From: JANNYA01 sp043754435
GTDB lineage: Bacteria; Pseudomonadota; Gammaproteobacteria; Xanthomonadales; SZUA-5
DNA: 52,745 nt
NCBI GenBank assembly: GCA_043754435.1
Contig: JAYUUS010000075.1
Span: 1-52,745, forward strand
Direction: 5' to 3'
The notes under the pieces were generated by a model that did not search any database, had not been told where the DNA came from, and saw only the letters and a program-made list of their open reading frames with translations. This document shows positions 25,701 through 32,527 of the stretch, in pieces. The first letter of the stretch is position 1. Every line of letters starts with the position of its first letter. Made by a program: the position numbers and the translations under genes.

Positions 25701-25978
25701 GCTCAGTACCCACAACAAACCCCAGCAATAGTTGGTGGCTGCCACCGAAATCAGTACAAAGCCTGCGTTTCGCCGAAAGCGTACTCAACGTGCTTGAAAG
25801 TGCGGTCGCGGGCGCGGATGCGGCGCCATCTGAGGATGCCAAATTGGGTCTAACGCAAGCGCAGGCGCAATTGCCAGAACTGCTCAAAGCCTGTAGCGAT
25901 TTCATCTCAGTGGACTTAGCGGCGCTAAATCAAGCCCTCGTCGCCAGCGGGCAGTTGCCGCTGACGGCAGGCGAATAG
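22787..25978 (+). CDS. Exported VPS10/sortilin-like BNR repeat protein (glycosyl-hydrolase-like propeller)
   Basis: 1063 residues from ATG 22787; the signal peptide is MTIRRLFLLTILIAFAASAG. Many BNR/Asp-box repeats follow (YKSIDGGQSW; YKSMDGGDHW; YRSDDGGAHW; LNGGETWSSW; RTEDGGKSWR) and the sequence resembles the VPS10-like proteins annotated as glycosyl hydrolases in Lysobacterales and Bacteroidetes: MPEQFGALKWRSIGPFRGGRV at the start of the propeller, YVGTGEADMRSDI, WILDDVSALRE near the end of the fold. Residues after about 750 are a C-terminal beta domain and a helical tail. The upstream start at 22754 is rejected because it lies in the terminator. The natural ligand is unknown. Confidence 0.85.
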   Translation: MTIRRLFLLTILIAFAASAGNASRAENTSVNSDNRNTPMPEQFGALKWRSIGPFRGGRVVAVAGVVGEREHFYFGAVNGGVWETTDAGRTWAARFDAQSTTAIGAIAIAPSNPRVLYVGTGEADMRSDIAQGDGVYKSIDGGQSWVSIGLSDSQQIARIKIDPKDANRVYVAALGHPYGPNPERGVFRSTDGGGHWQKVLGPNADVGAVDLAFDPSDARVLYAALWQTRRTPWSVYPPSNGPGSGVYKSMDGGDHWLKIDADLPAHHGRVGFAISAAAPQRVYATVDAEPGGGLYRSDDGGAHWHLASGDNRIWQRGWYFGELAIDPENADRVWALNTIVLRSEDGGAHFAVQKGDATGDDFHAMWIDPSDAKRQILGVDQGALVTLNGGETWSSWYNQATGQFYHVATDNRFPYFVYGAQQDSGAAGVPSRTTHGDGINLMQFRELTAGGESDNIAPDPNNPDIIYGGRVARLDLGSKQTRNVDPTLAYPDQYRRTWTLPLTFSVRDPKVLYFANQKLFRSDNGGVHWDIISPDLTRADPGTPKNLDPATAALNLQMGPRRGVIYSIAPSKVADHDIWLGTDDGRVWRTRDEGVTWQDITPKGSAAGVVTGWAKIAMIEPSAQDSEIATIAVDRHRLDDFKPYIYRTEDGGKSWRLIVTGIADRHFVNSVREDPKQANLLYAGTERGVYVSFNGGLQWQPLQNALPPTSVRDLVIKDNDLVIATHGRGFWILDDVSALRELANDPERRTRLYAPASAIRLRSEEFSGTPMPKDEPMAANPPTGAVIDYYLSAASKQPLTLTIRAADGTLVRSYTSADTPAQADASSATSALEWQAKPSTLGNSAGMHRFVWPIQYEAPAELSDGDAFAAGVWAPPGAYSVELSVDGVKFRQNLSVTADPRIQLSAHDYAAQFALSKQIETLRATLSGAAKPVYALQKALSARFNTNSGEGDDAKTRKLLTEFQTKLTALTGSVPTTNPSNSWWLPPKSVQSLRFAESVLNVLESAVAGADAAPSEDAKLGLTQAQAQLPELLKACSDFISVDLAALNQALVASGQLPLTAGE

Positions 25979-25989
25979 CGTGATCCATT

Positions 25990-26043
25990 GACTTTATCAA
26001 AGTCGCATCAAATTCTAAATTGATGTATAATTTTAAGTTGATG
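25990..26043 (+). promoter_or_regulatory. Promoter and operator region of the first toxin-antitoxin pair
   Basis: A TATAAT hexamer at 26026-26031 lies between two imperfect direct repeats AAATTGATG (26017-26025) and AAGTTGATG (26035-26043), an arrangement expected for a ribbon-helix-helix antitoxin that represses its own gene. A perfect GACTTT-ATC-AAAGTC inverted repeat (25990-26004) sits just upstream. No strong -35 was found. Confidence 0.5.
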
Positions 26044-26058
26044 ACTTGGAGTAAAATG

Positions 26059-26283
26059 ATGCGTACAACCTTCGATGTGGACGCTGATATTTTGGAATCG
26101 ATTAAACTTGCCGCACAGCGACAGCGCAAGTCTGCTGGTCAACTCGTTAGCGAATTGCTGCGTAGTGCCTTGATGCCAGCAATCCCCAAGCCGGATGGCA
26201 CCGGCCTGCCATTCATGCCGATTCAACCCGGTGCAGGCAGCGCGACATTGGAATCCGTAAATGCGCTGCGAGACGAGCCGTGA
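26059..26283 (+). CDS. VapB-like ribbon-helix-helix antitoxin
   Basis: 74 residues from ATG 26059 (ATG 26056 is also possible, GGAG 26048-26051). The N-terminal RHH pattern is MRTTFDVDADILESIKLAAQ, RQRKSAGQLVSELLRSAL, followed by a Pro-rich linker and a tail that would wrap the toxin. The stop overlaps the toxin GTG start (GTGA at 26280-26283). Such proteins bind their own promoter and neutralise the PIN toxin. Confidence 0.85.
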   Translation: MRTTFDVDADILESIKLAAQRQRKSAGQLVSELLRSALMPAIPKPDGTGLPFMPIQPGAGSATLESVNALRDEP

Positions 26284-26714
26284 CTGAGTTGCCCGTTACG
26301 GCACTGCTTGATGTCAATGTTTTAATTGCGCTCTTTGATCCCACACACAGTATGCATGCTAGGGCACGCGCATGGTTTGCGGGCAGTACTGGGAAAATCG
26401 CGACCTGCCCAATCACGGAGTTGGGCTTTGCCCGCATCACCAGCAATCCTCGCTACGCAAATCCATTTGCTACGACGAATGATGCAGTTGTGATTTTACG
26501 GCAACTGCACGCGCATCAACGGCATGTTTTTTGGCCAGACGCACTGTCGTTAGCTGCCCCTGCCTTCGAAACTCACGGATTTGACAGCCATAGGCAAAGC
26601 ACGGATCGTTATTTACTTCGAATTGCCATACATTTTGGCGGTCAGCTTGCGACGCTGGATGCCGGGATTATCGGCAAGGATGAGTTTGAGCAGGCGGCAC
26701 TTTTGCAGCTTTAA
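26280..26714 (+). CDS. VapC-like PIN-domain toxin
   Basis: 144 residues. PIN-domain ribonuclease of a type II toxin-antitoxin pair, acting on RNA. Conserved acidic positions: Asp11 in ALLDVNVLIALFD, Glu in CPITELGFARI, Asp and Asp near ATLDAG. The GTG start shares bases with the antitoxin stop, so expression is coupled. The substrate is unknown; many VapC toxins cut tRNA or rRNA. The pattern ITELGFARITSNP is typical of the TIGR00028-type (Mtu PIN) subfamily. Confidence 0.88.
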   Translation: MTELPVTALLDVNVLIALFDPTHSMHARARAWFAGSTGKIATCPITELGFARITSNPRYANPFATTNDAVVILRQLHAHQRHVFWPDALSLAAPAFETHGFDSHRQSTDRYLLRIAIHFGGQLATLDAGIIGKDEFEQAALLQL

Positions 26715-26792
26715 ACCCGGCTTCAACGCTTTTACGGCCGCCAACTTCTGTGCCGCCGCGCCATTTTTGCAACGCAAGCGCATTTTTCTGTA

Positions 26793-26804
26793 AGACTTAA
26801 GTCT
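26793..26804. repeat. 12-bp perfect palindrome AGACTTAAGTCT
   Basis: Lies in the 136-nt spacer between the toxin gene and the next propeller gene, about 45 nt before the latter's start. It may be a regulator site or chance. Confidence 0.4.
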
Positions 26805-26850
26805 GAGTGGGCGAATAAAGTGGTGCTCCCGACTCGACGCGCTTGCATCC

Positions 26851-29244
26851 ATGAAAAACCTTTTGAAGTTCATTGCGCTCACACTTTTGAGCAACTGCGC
26901 ATTCGCGCAACTTGAATCGGATGAAAACACGAGCAAGCCGCCCGAAATTACCTCCATTGCGATTGAACGCAAGCTTGGCGAGCAGCCCCAAATCAGCGAA
27001 CGGCAGCGCTACTTTTGGAGCATGCGGGGTTTGGATTTAGGGCGCTATGCAACCCGCGCCTATGACTATTCCGCAATGCGCAGCGCCGCAGCGGAAGAAC
27101 TGGCTAATGCGCCTGCAGCACGCGCCGCAGGTTCTTGGACTTCGATCGGCCCCGCCGGTATGACTATGTTCAATTGGCAGATATCGCCGGTCAATGGCCG
27201 CGTTTCTGCGTTCGCACAAAGCCCGGCAAGCACCAGTAATTTGCTGGTGGGTGGTGCGGCGGGCGGATTGTGGCAAAGCACAAACGGTGGCGCTTCCTGG
27301 AACTCGGTATTTGATAGTGTTGGCACGCAAACGATTGGCGCGATTTGGTATGAGCCGGGCGATGCCACACGGGTTTGGGTCGGCACCGGCGAGCGCAATA
27401 ATGCGTGCGTGGACTATTTTGGTCAGGGCCTGTATTTATCCACCAATGGTGGCAGCAGCTTCAACGAGCGCAATGGCGGCGGCACGCTTGCGCTTTCACA
27501 CATCACTTCAATCTCAAGCAGCCCTGCGCCAACCTCGACCGTGTTAGTGAGCGGCACCAGCTTTTGCAACGGTGGTTCGCAACAATCCGGCGGCATTTTT
27601 CGCAGCACCGACAGCGGTGCAAGCTGGAGCAAAGTGGCGCAAGGTGCTGCGGAGGACGTAAGCTTTCTGCGCAGCGATGGCGCGACAGCTTATGCGGCGG
27701 TGACCGGCAACGGTGTCCTTAAATCAAGCAATTCCGGGCAAAGCTGGGCGCGTTTGGCAAACGGCTTGCCGAGCGTGAATGTCAGTATTCCAAATTTGGG
27801 GAATGTGACCGGCATTGGCACGGTGCGGATCGCAACCGTGCCGTATGACAGCCGTATGGTTTATGCCGCGTATCGGTTTTCCTATGTGCCCGCCGGTACT
27901 AGCACTTCGTTGACGCGCACCGATTTGTTTCGCACCGTCGATTCCGGTGCCACTTGGTCATTGGTGAAAGCCAATGTCTGCGATGGTCAGTGCGACTACA
28001 ATGTGACCCTCGACATTGATCCAGTAGTGCCCAGCAACCCAAGCAATCCAGTGATCGTTCTGGGCTTTGTGCGCCCTTGGCTTTCCACCGATGGCGGCAG
28101 CACCTTTAATGTGATGACCAACAGCTGGGGCAGCAGCCAACAGGTACACCAAGACACCCATGTTGTGCGCTTCGCACGTTTGGCTTTGGGGCCGGTGCCC
28201 GCCATTTCATCCTTGTGGATCGGCAGTGACGGCGGCCTTTGGCGCACCGATAATCGCGGTGGCAGCTACGTCAATTTGAACAACGGCCTGTCGATGACGC
28301 AGTTCTACGACATCGCGGTGCATCCGAGCACACTCAACGCCGTTTTTGGCGGCACCCAAGACAATTCCAGCGTCGGCCGGTTTGGCAGTAATTTATGGGC
28401 CGCCACAGTTGCCAACGGCGACGGCGGCACGACTTTGGTCGATACTGGCAACCCCAACATCGTGTTCCAGTTCGGCTACACGCCGTTCAATAGTCAAGGG
28501 CCGACCGTACCTAGCATGTGGCGTTCGGATCAAGGCGGCGCATCGGGCACTTTTGCGGGCGTATCCACCAGCGGTTTAGTCAGTGGCGAGCCGTTCTCCT
28601 TTATCGCCAAAGGCGCAAGTGCGGCGGGTTTTGTGTTCTTAGGCTCTAGCTCAATTTATCGCGCCAGCAGCAACATCGCAGGCGGTAGCGTCAGCTGGAC
28701 CAAAATTAGTAATAACCTGAGCCAAAATGCGCCGATATCGGTGATAACGCCGGTGCGCAAATTAGCCACCGACCCGCTCACACTGTATGTCGGCGATACC
28801 TGGGGCGGGATCTGGCGTTTGTTCAATGTCACCGCGACCAATACGCCACCGAGTGCGAACGTGACCAACAACTTCCCGGGTGGCGTGGTGACGGATATCG
28901 CGGTTGATCCAAATAATCTGTTGCGCGTGTTTGTCACGCGCGGCAGCTTTAGCGGCAGCAAACTCTATTATTCCGCCGACCAAGCCGCCACCTGGGTCGC
29001 GCGCGGCGGCGGTTTACCGGATGTGCCTGCCAACAGCGTCGCCGTCGACCCGGCGGACGGTGCGAAAGTCTTTGTCGCTACGGATGTTGGAGTATTTCGA
29101 AGTTTTGACGGCGGCGTTAGTTTTCAGCGCTATGACACCGGCATGCCAGTAGGCGCGGTCGCTACCGATTTAGAAGTGCAAAACAGCAACCGCAAGCTTT
29201 ATGTGGCGACTTATGGGCGCGGTGTGTACGTAATTGATTTGTAA
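26851..29244 (+). CDS. Exported BNR/Asp-box beta-propeller protein
   Basis: 797 residues. Signal peptide MKNLLKFIALTLLSNCAFAQ. A linker region (residues 20-90) precedes SWTSIGPAGMTMFNWQISPV, then a series of propeller blades with Asp-box-like motifs (STNGGASWNS, STNGGSSFNE, STDSGASWSK, SSNSGQSWAR, TVDSGATWSL, SADQAATWVA, SFDGGVSFQR). The final blade ends YVATYGRGVYVIDL, a common end for such proteins. The role may be binding or hydrolysis of extracellular glycans, but no catalytic residues are identifiable. It follows the VapBC pair and is in the same direction as the other propeller, with which it shares no obvious end-to-end identity. Confidence 0.8.
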   Translation: MKNLLKFIALTLLSNCAFAQLESDENTSKPPEITSIAIERKLGEQPQISERQRYFWSMRGLDLGRYATRAYDYSAMRSAAAEELANAPAARAAGSWTSIGPAGMTMFNWQISPVNGRVSAFAQSPASTSNLLVGGAAGGLWQSTNGGASWNSVFDSVGTQTIGAIWYEPGDATRVWVGTGERNNACVDYFGQGLYLSTNGGSSFNERNGGGTLALSHITSISSSPAPTSTVLVSGTSFCNGGSQQSGGIFRSTDSGASWSKVAQGAAEDVSFLRSDGATAYAAVTGNGVLKSSNSGQSWARLANGLPSVNVSIPNLGNVTGIGTVRIATVPYDSRMVYAAYRFSYVPAGTSTSLTRTDLFRTVDSGATWSLVKANVCDGQCDYNVTLDIDPVVPSNPSNPVIVLGFVRPWLSTDGGSTFNVMTNSWGSSQQVHQDTHVVRFARLALGPVPAISSLWIGSDGGLWRTDNRGGSYVNLNNGLSMTQFYDIAVHPSTLNAVFGGTQDNSSVGRFGSNLWAATVANGDGGTTLVDTGNPNIVFQFGYTPFNSQGPTVPSMWRSDQGGASGTFAGVSTSGLVSGEPFSFIAKGASAAGFVFLGSSSIYRASSNIAGGSVSWTKISNNLSQNAPISVITPVRKLATDPLTLYVGDTWGGIWRLFNVTATNTPPSANVTNNFPGGVVTDIAVDPNNLLRVFVTRGSFSGSKLYYSADQAATWVARGGGLPDVPANSVAVDPADGAKVFVATDVGVFRSFDGGVSFQRYDTGMPVGAVATDLEVQNSNRKLYVATYGRGVYVIDL

Positions 29245-29269
29245 GTTTAGTATTCAAAGCGGTCTTGAT

Positions 29270-29289
29270 CGCTTTTGCCAGCAAAAGCG
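29270..29289. terminator. Perfect 9-bp inverted repeat at convergent gene ends
   Basis: CGCTTTTGC-CA-GCAAAAGCG in the 47-nt spacer between the propeller and the MFS gene. With the preceding AAAGCG...CGCTTTT it can fold in either direction, so it probably terminates both. Confidence 0.55.
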
Positions 29290-29291
29290 AA

Positions 29292-30488
29292 TTAGACAGC
29301 AGCATTGGTAGGCGCAACGCTGCGCCCAACCGGCACCCAAAACAGCATCAGTAGCGCCGCACAAATGGCGCAGCTTGCGCTGGCAGCGAATGCTGCTAGC
29401 GGCGATACGCGTTCCCAAATTTCGCCAAATAACCAACTTGCGGGTAATAACGGCAGGCCGGATGCCAAGTAAAACCAGCCAAACGCACTGCCTTTCTGCG
29501 CCGGGTCTAATACATCAGCGACCAGCGCTTTTTCCACGCCTTCCGTTGCAGCACTTACTAAGCCAATGCCGCCAAACATCAGCACCAAGGCCGCGATTGA
29601 ACGGGGAACCAGCGCAAATGCCAGATACAGCGCGGCATACATTGTCCAACCCGTGACCAGCAGCGGTTTGCGCCCGATATGGTCTGACCAACTGGCAAGC
29701 GGTGTGGTTAGTATTGTCGCCACCGCCGCCATCAGCGCCCAACACAGCAAGGATTGACTCATGCTCAGGCCCAGATCCCGCGCGCGCAGCAGTAAAAACA
29801 TATTGCTGGAATTGCCCAGGCTAAAAATAGCGAGCGCGATCAAGTAGCGCTTAAAAGGGCCGGGCAGGCTGCGCCATCGCCAATTTCGCACGGCTTTTAA
29901 GCCTGTATCCGCAACCGCAGGTGCGCTTTCTTTAATCTGGGTCGCCAAAATCACACAGAGCGCGCCCGGCAATAAAGCCCACATCAAAACGTGTTGAATA
30001 TCGGCCCCGCCTGCAATCAGCGCGTAAGCCAGCAATGGCCCAATCACGGCACCCGCATGATCCATGCTGCGGTGCAGGCCAAAAGCCAAGCCCCGTTGTG
30101 CGGCAGGCACGGATTCACTCAGCAGCGCATCGCGCGGCGCGCTGCGTAAGGCTTTGCCCAGCCGATCTAAAATACGCAACGCAAATACGCCGGTGGCGGT
30201 GCTGACTAAGGCATACATGGGTCTTGCCAATGCGGCCAAGGCATAGCCCAAAACCGCCGGTAGTTTGCGTGTGGCAAAGCGATCCGACAGCGCGCCAGAG
30301 GCCAGCTTCAAAATCGCGGTCAGGCTTTCAGCAACGCCTTCCATTAAACCCAAAAAGCGCGGGGTAGCCAGCATCACGCTGGACAGATACAGCGGCAGTA
30401 ATGGGTAAACCAATTCACTGGCGCTGTCATTGAGCAAACTAATCGCGCCCAGGAGCCAAACGGTTTTAGGTAGGCTGCGTAAGCTCAT
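29292..30488 (-). CDS. MFS transporter
   Basis: 398 residues with about 12 predicted membrane helices. The N-terminal motif is NDSASELVYPLLPLYLSSVML, then FLGLMEGVAESLTAILKLASGALSDRF, and loop 2-3 has the GxxxDRxxxRK-type pattern typical of the major facilitator superfamily (SDRFATRKLPAVLGYAL). The family is widespread as DHA1-like drug or metabolite exporters; substrate is unknown. ATG 30488. Separate from its neighbours, although it is 27 nt from the second toxin gene in the same direction. Confidence 0.85.
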   Translation of the reverse strand: MSLRSLPKTVWLLGAISLLNDSASELVYPLLPLYLSSVMLATPRFLGLMEGVAESLTAILKLASGALSDRFATRKLPAVLGYALAALARPMYALVSTATGVFALRILDRLGKALRSAPRDALLSESVPAAQRGLAFGLHRSMDHAGAVIGPLLAYALIAGGADIQHVLMWALLPGALCVILATQIKESAPAVADTGLKAVRNWRWRSLPGPFKRYLIALAIFSLGNSSNMFLLLRARDLGLSMSQSLLCWALMAAVATILTTPLASWSDHIGRKPLLVTGWTMYAALYLAFALVPRSIAALVLMFGGIGLVSAATEGVEKALVADVLDPAQKGSAFGWFYLASGLPLLPASWLFGEIWERVSPLAAFAASASCAICAALLMLFWVPVGRSVAPTNAAV

Positions 30489-30515
30489 CGGGGTGCCTTT
30501 ATGACAGGTGCGCGA

Positions 30516-30947
30516 TTAACAAGAAGCTGGGTGCAACCACGGGTTAATCACGCTTATACCGGCGGCGCGAAAGCTTGCTTCATCGCGCGTTGCGACGATA
30601 AAGCCCCGTGCGGCGGCGATAGCGGCAATTAGCCCATCAGCTAACGGCACCGGCGTTCCGGCGGCTTGCGTGCGCTGCATAATGGTGGCGTAAGCGCGCG
30701 CTGCGGCGTCGTCGAAGGGTAGGCGACGACCGACAAATAGCCGGTTTAAAACGCTTTCAAGCGAGGCTTCCAGAGCGCGCTTGCGTGCACCCTCAGGCAA
30801 TACGGCAACGCCGGCCCATAGCTCGGCGGCGTTGATGGAGGTCAAAAATAGCGTTTCGCTTGGCTGGGCATTGACCCACGCGGTTACTTTTGGGTCGCAT
30901 TGTGGGCGTAACAGCTCGGATACTACGTTGGTATCAACGGCGATCAT
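30516..30947 (-). CDS. FitB/VapC-like PIN-domain toxin
   Basis: 143 residues. MIAVDTNVVSELLRP with Asp5, then AAELWAGVAVLPEG carrying Glu, VPLADGLIAAIAAARG with Asp, and VATRDEASF, giving the four acidic residues of the PIN nuclease. It belongs to the FitB type (TNVVSELLRP is characteristic). The ATG overlaps the antitoxin stop by 4 nt (ATGA). This is a second, independent module, not related at the subfamily level to the pair at 26059-26714. Confidence 0.9.
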   Translation of the reverse strand: MIAVDTNVVSELLRPQCDPKVTAWVNAQPSETLFLTSINAAELWAGVAVLPEGARKRALEASLESVLNRLFVGRRLPFDDAAARAYATIMQRTQAAGTPVPLADGLIAAIAAARGFIVATRDEASFRAAGISVINPWLHPASC

Positions 30948-31183
30948 TCGAATTGCGCCGCCTCAATGGGCGCTGAGTCACGTCGAATGTCTAGTTCAAC
31001 GCCACCAAAAGTCGCCGCAAACTTGCGTAGCTCCGTACCAATTAATAGCCGATCTGGCGGAAGTGCTGCAGTGGTGAGGATGTCGCGCACCTCAGCGGCG
31101 GTGCTGCGCCCGTGCGTTGCCGCTCGTAGCCGCAGCGCGCGGTGTACTTGGTCGGGTAAATTTCGGACAATAATGGATGGCAT
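30944..31183 (-). CDS. FitA-like ribbon-helix-helix antitoxin
   Basis: 79 residues from ATG 31183. MPSIIVRNLPDQVHRALRLRAATHGRSTAAEVRDIL is the classical FitA head that binds the operon promoter; the C-terminal part (LIGTELRKFAATFGGVELD) would contact the toxin. An alternative start 15 nt upstream adds MRAIT. The stop lies over the toxin start. Confidence 0.9.
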   Translation of the reverse strand: MPSIIVRNLPDQVHRALRLRAATHGRSTAAEVRDILTTAALPPDRLLIGTELRKFAATFGGVELDIRRDSAPIEAAQFE

Positions 31184-31274
31184 AGTGATAGCTCGCAATG
31201 GGATTTGCTGCTAAAGATAGCATAAAGCTTAAATTGATAACATAACTGATGCAAATCGAGTTCGCTGCGCCCAA

Positions 31275-31297
31275 AAAAAGCCGCTTTCGCGGCTTTT
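31275..31297 (-). terminator. Rho-independent terminator of the beta-oxidation operon
   Basis: AAAAGCCGC/GCGGCTTTT stem with a TTTC loop; on the minus strand the loop is GAAA and is followed by a T run. It stands about 20 nt past the thiolase stop. Confidence 0.85.
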
Positions 31298-31317
31298 GTC
31301 CAATCATTAGGCGTCAC

Positions 31318-32511
31318 CTAAACCCGCTCAATCAATCCCGCAAAACCCATGCCGGTACCAATACACATACTGACCATGCCGTAACGCAATTGCCGACGCT
31401 GCAGCGCATGGACAATTGTGGCAGTGCGAATCGCGCCGGTGGCGCCCAGTGGGTGGCCCAGCGCAATTGCACCGCCGAGTGGATTGACGCGCTCGGGATT
31501 CAGGCCGGAATCGCGCATCACCGCTAAGGCTTGGGCCGCAAAGGCTTCATTGAGCTCAATCCAGTCAATATCGTCTAGCTTGACGCCGGTTTGCTTGAGC
31601 AGCTTTGGAATAGCTTCTTTGGGGCCGATACCCATAATTTCCGGTGGCACACCCGCGACACAGTGGCCGACCCAACGGGCGAGCGGCTTTAAGTTCATCT
31701 CACGCACGGCTTTTTCCGATGCCAGCAGCACCGCACCGGCACCGTCGGACATTTGTGAGCTATTGCCAGCGGTGACGGAGCCGTCACTGCGAAATGCCGG
31801 CTTTAATTTCAGCAAGCCTTCCACGGTGGTGTCTTTGCGTGGGCCTTCGTCGGTGCCGAGCACGCGGCTGTCGGTGATAATTTTGCCGCTTGCGATATCG
31901 GGATAATGATCATCCAGCGCAAAAGGGGAGATTTCGCTGCTAAATTCACCGGCGGCAATCGCTGCCATCGCTTTGACATGCGAGTTGTAGGAAAACTGAT
32001 CTTGATCCTCGCGGCTGACTTTCCAGCGCTCAGCTACTTTTTCGGCGGTAATGCCCATGCCGTAGGCAATGCCGATATTCTCATCGCTAAAAATGGCTGG
32101 GTTAAAGGCTGGTTTAGAACCCATCATCGGAATCATCGACATGCTTTCCGCACCGCCCGCCAGCATTAAATCGGCTTCACCTAAGCGAATGCGATCCGCT
32201 GCTAAACCAATGGCTTGGCTACCGGAGGCGCAAAAGCGGTTGATCGTCATTGCGCTGACCGTATTCGGCAAGCCAGCTAACAGCACCGCGATGCGCGCCA
32301 TGTTCATGCCTTGCTCGCCTTCCGGCATCGCGCAGCCAATAATGGCGTCGTCGATATATTTGGCTTCGACGCCGGATTGCGTGATCAAATTGCGGATGCA
32401 GTGCGCCAGCAAGTCGTCCGAACGCGTGTTGCGAAACATGCCGCGTGGCGCTTTGCCAACGGCGGTGCGGGTTGCGGCGACGATATAGGCGTCTTGTATT
32501 TGTTTAGACAT
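31318..32511 (-). CDS. Acetyl-CoA C-acyltransferase (beta-ketothiolase)
   Basis: 397 residues. Cleaves 3-ketoacyl-CoA with CoA in the last step of beta-oxidation. Catalytic Cys94 (NRFCASGSQA), the GHPLGATGAI histidine near 354 and the second cysteine in CIGTGMGFA near 385 are present. The protein starts MSKQIQDAYIVAATRTAVGKA. Resembles FadI/FadA thiolases of Lysobacterales. It lies 16 nt after the HAD-ECH gene, so the two form the operon. Confidence 0.93.
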   Translation of the reverse strand: MSKQIQDAYIVAATRTAVGKAPRGMFRNTRSDDLLAHCIRNLITQSGVEAKYIDDAIIGCAMPEGEQGMNMARIAVLLAGLPNTVSAMTINRFCASGSQAIGLAADRIRLGEADLMLAGGAESMSMIPMMGSKPAFNPAIFSDENIGIAYGMGITAEKVAERWKVSREDQDQFSYNSHVKAMAAIAAGEFSSEISPFALDDHYPDIASGKIITDSRVLGTDEGPRKDTTVEGLLKLKPAFRSDGSVTAGNSSQMSDGAGAVLLASEKAVREMNLKPLARWVGHCVAGVPPEIMGIGPKEAIPKLLKQTGVKLDDIDWIELNEAFAAQALAVMRDSGLNPERVNPLGGAIALGHPLGATGAIRTATIVHALQRRQLRYGMVSMCIGTGMGFAGLIERV

Positions 32512-32527
32512 AAGTTTTCGCTCCTGA

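Noticed and set aside
22787..29244. Tandem duplication of one propeller gene
   Set aside because: Both have Asp-box repeats but heads, tails and blade order do not align end to end.
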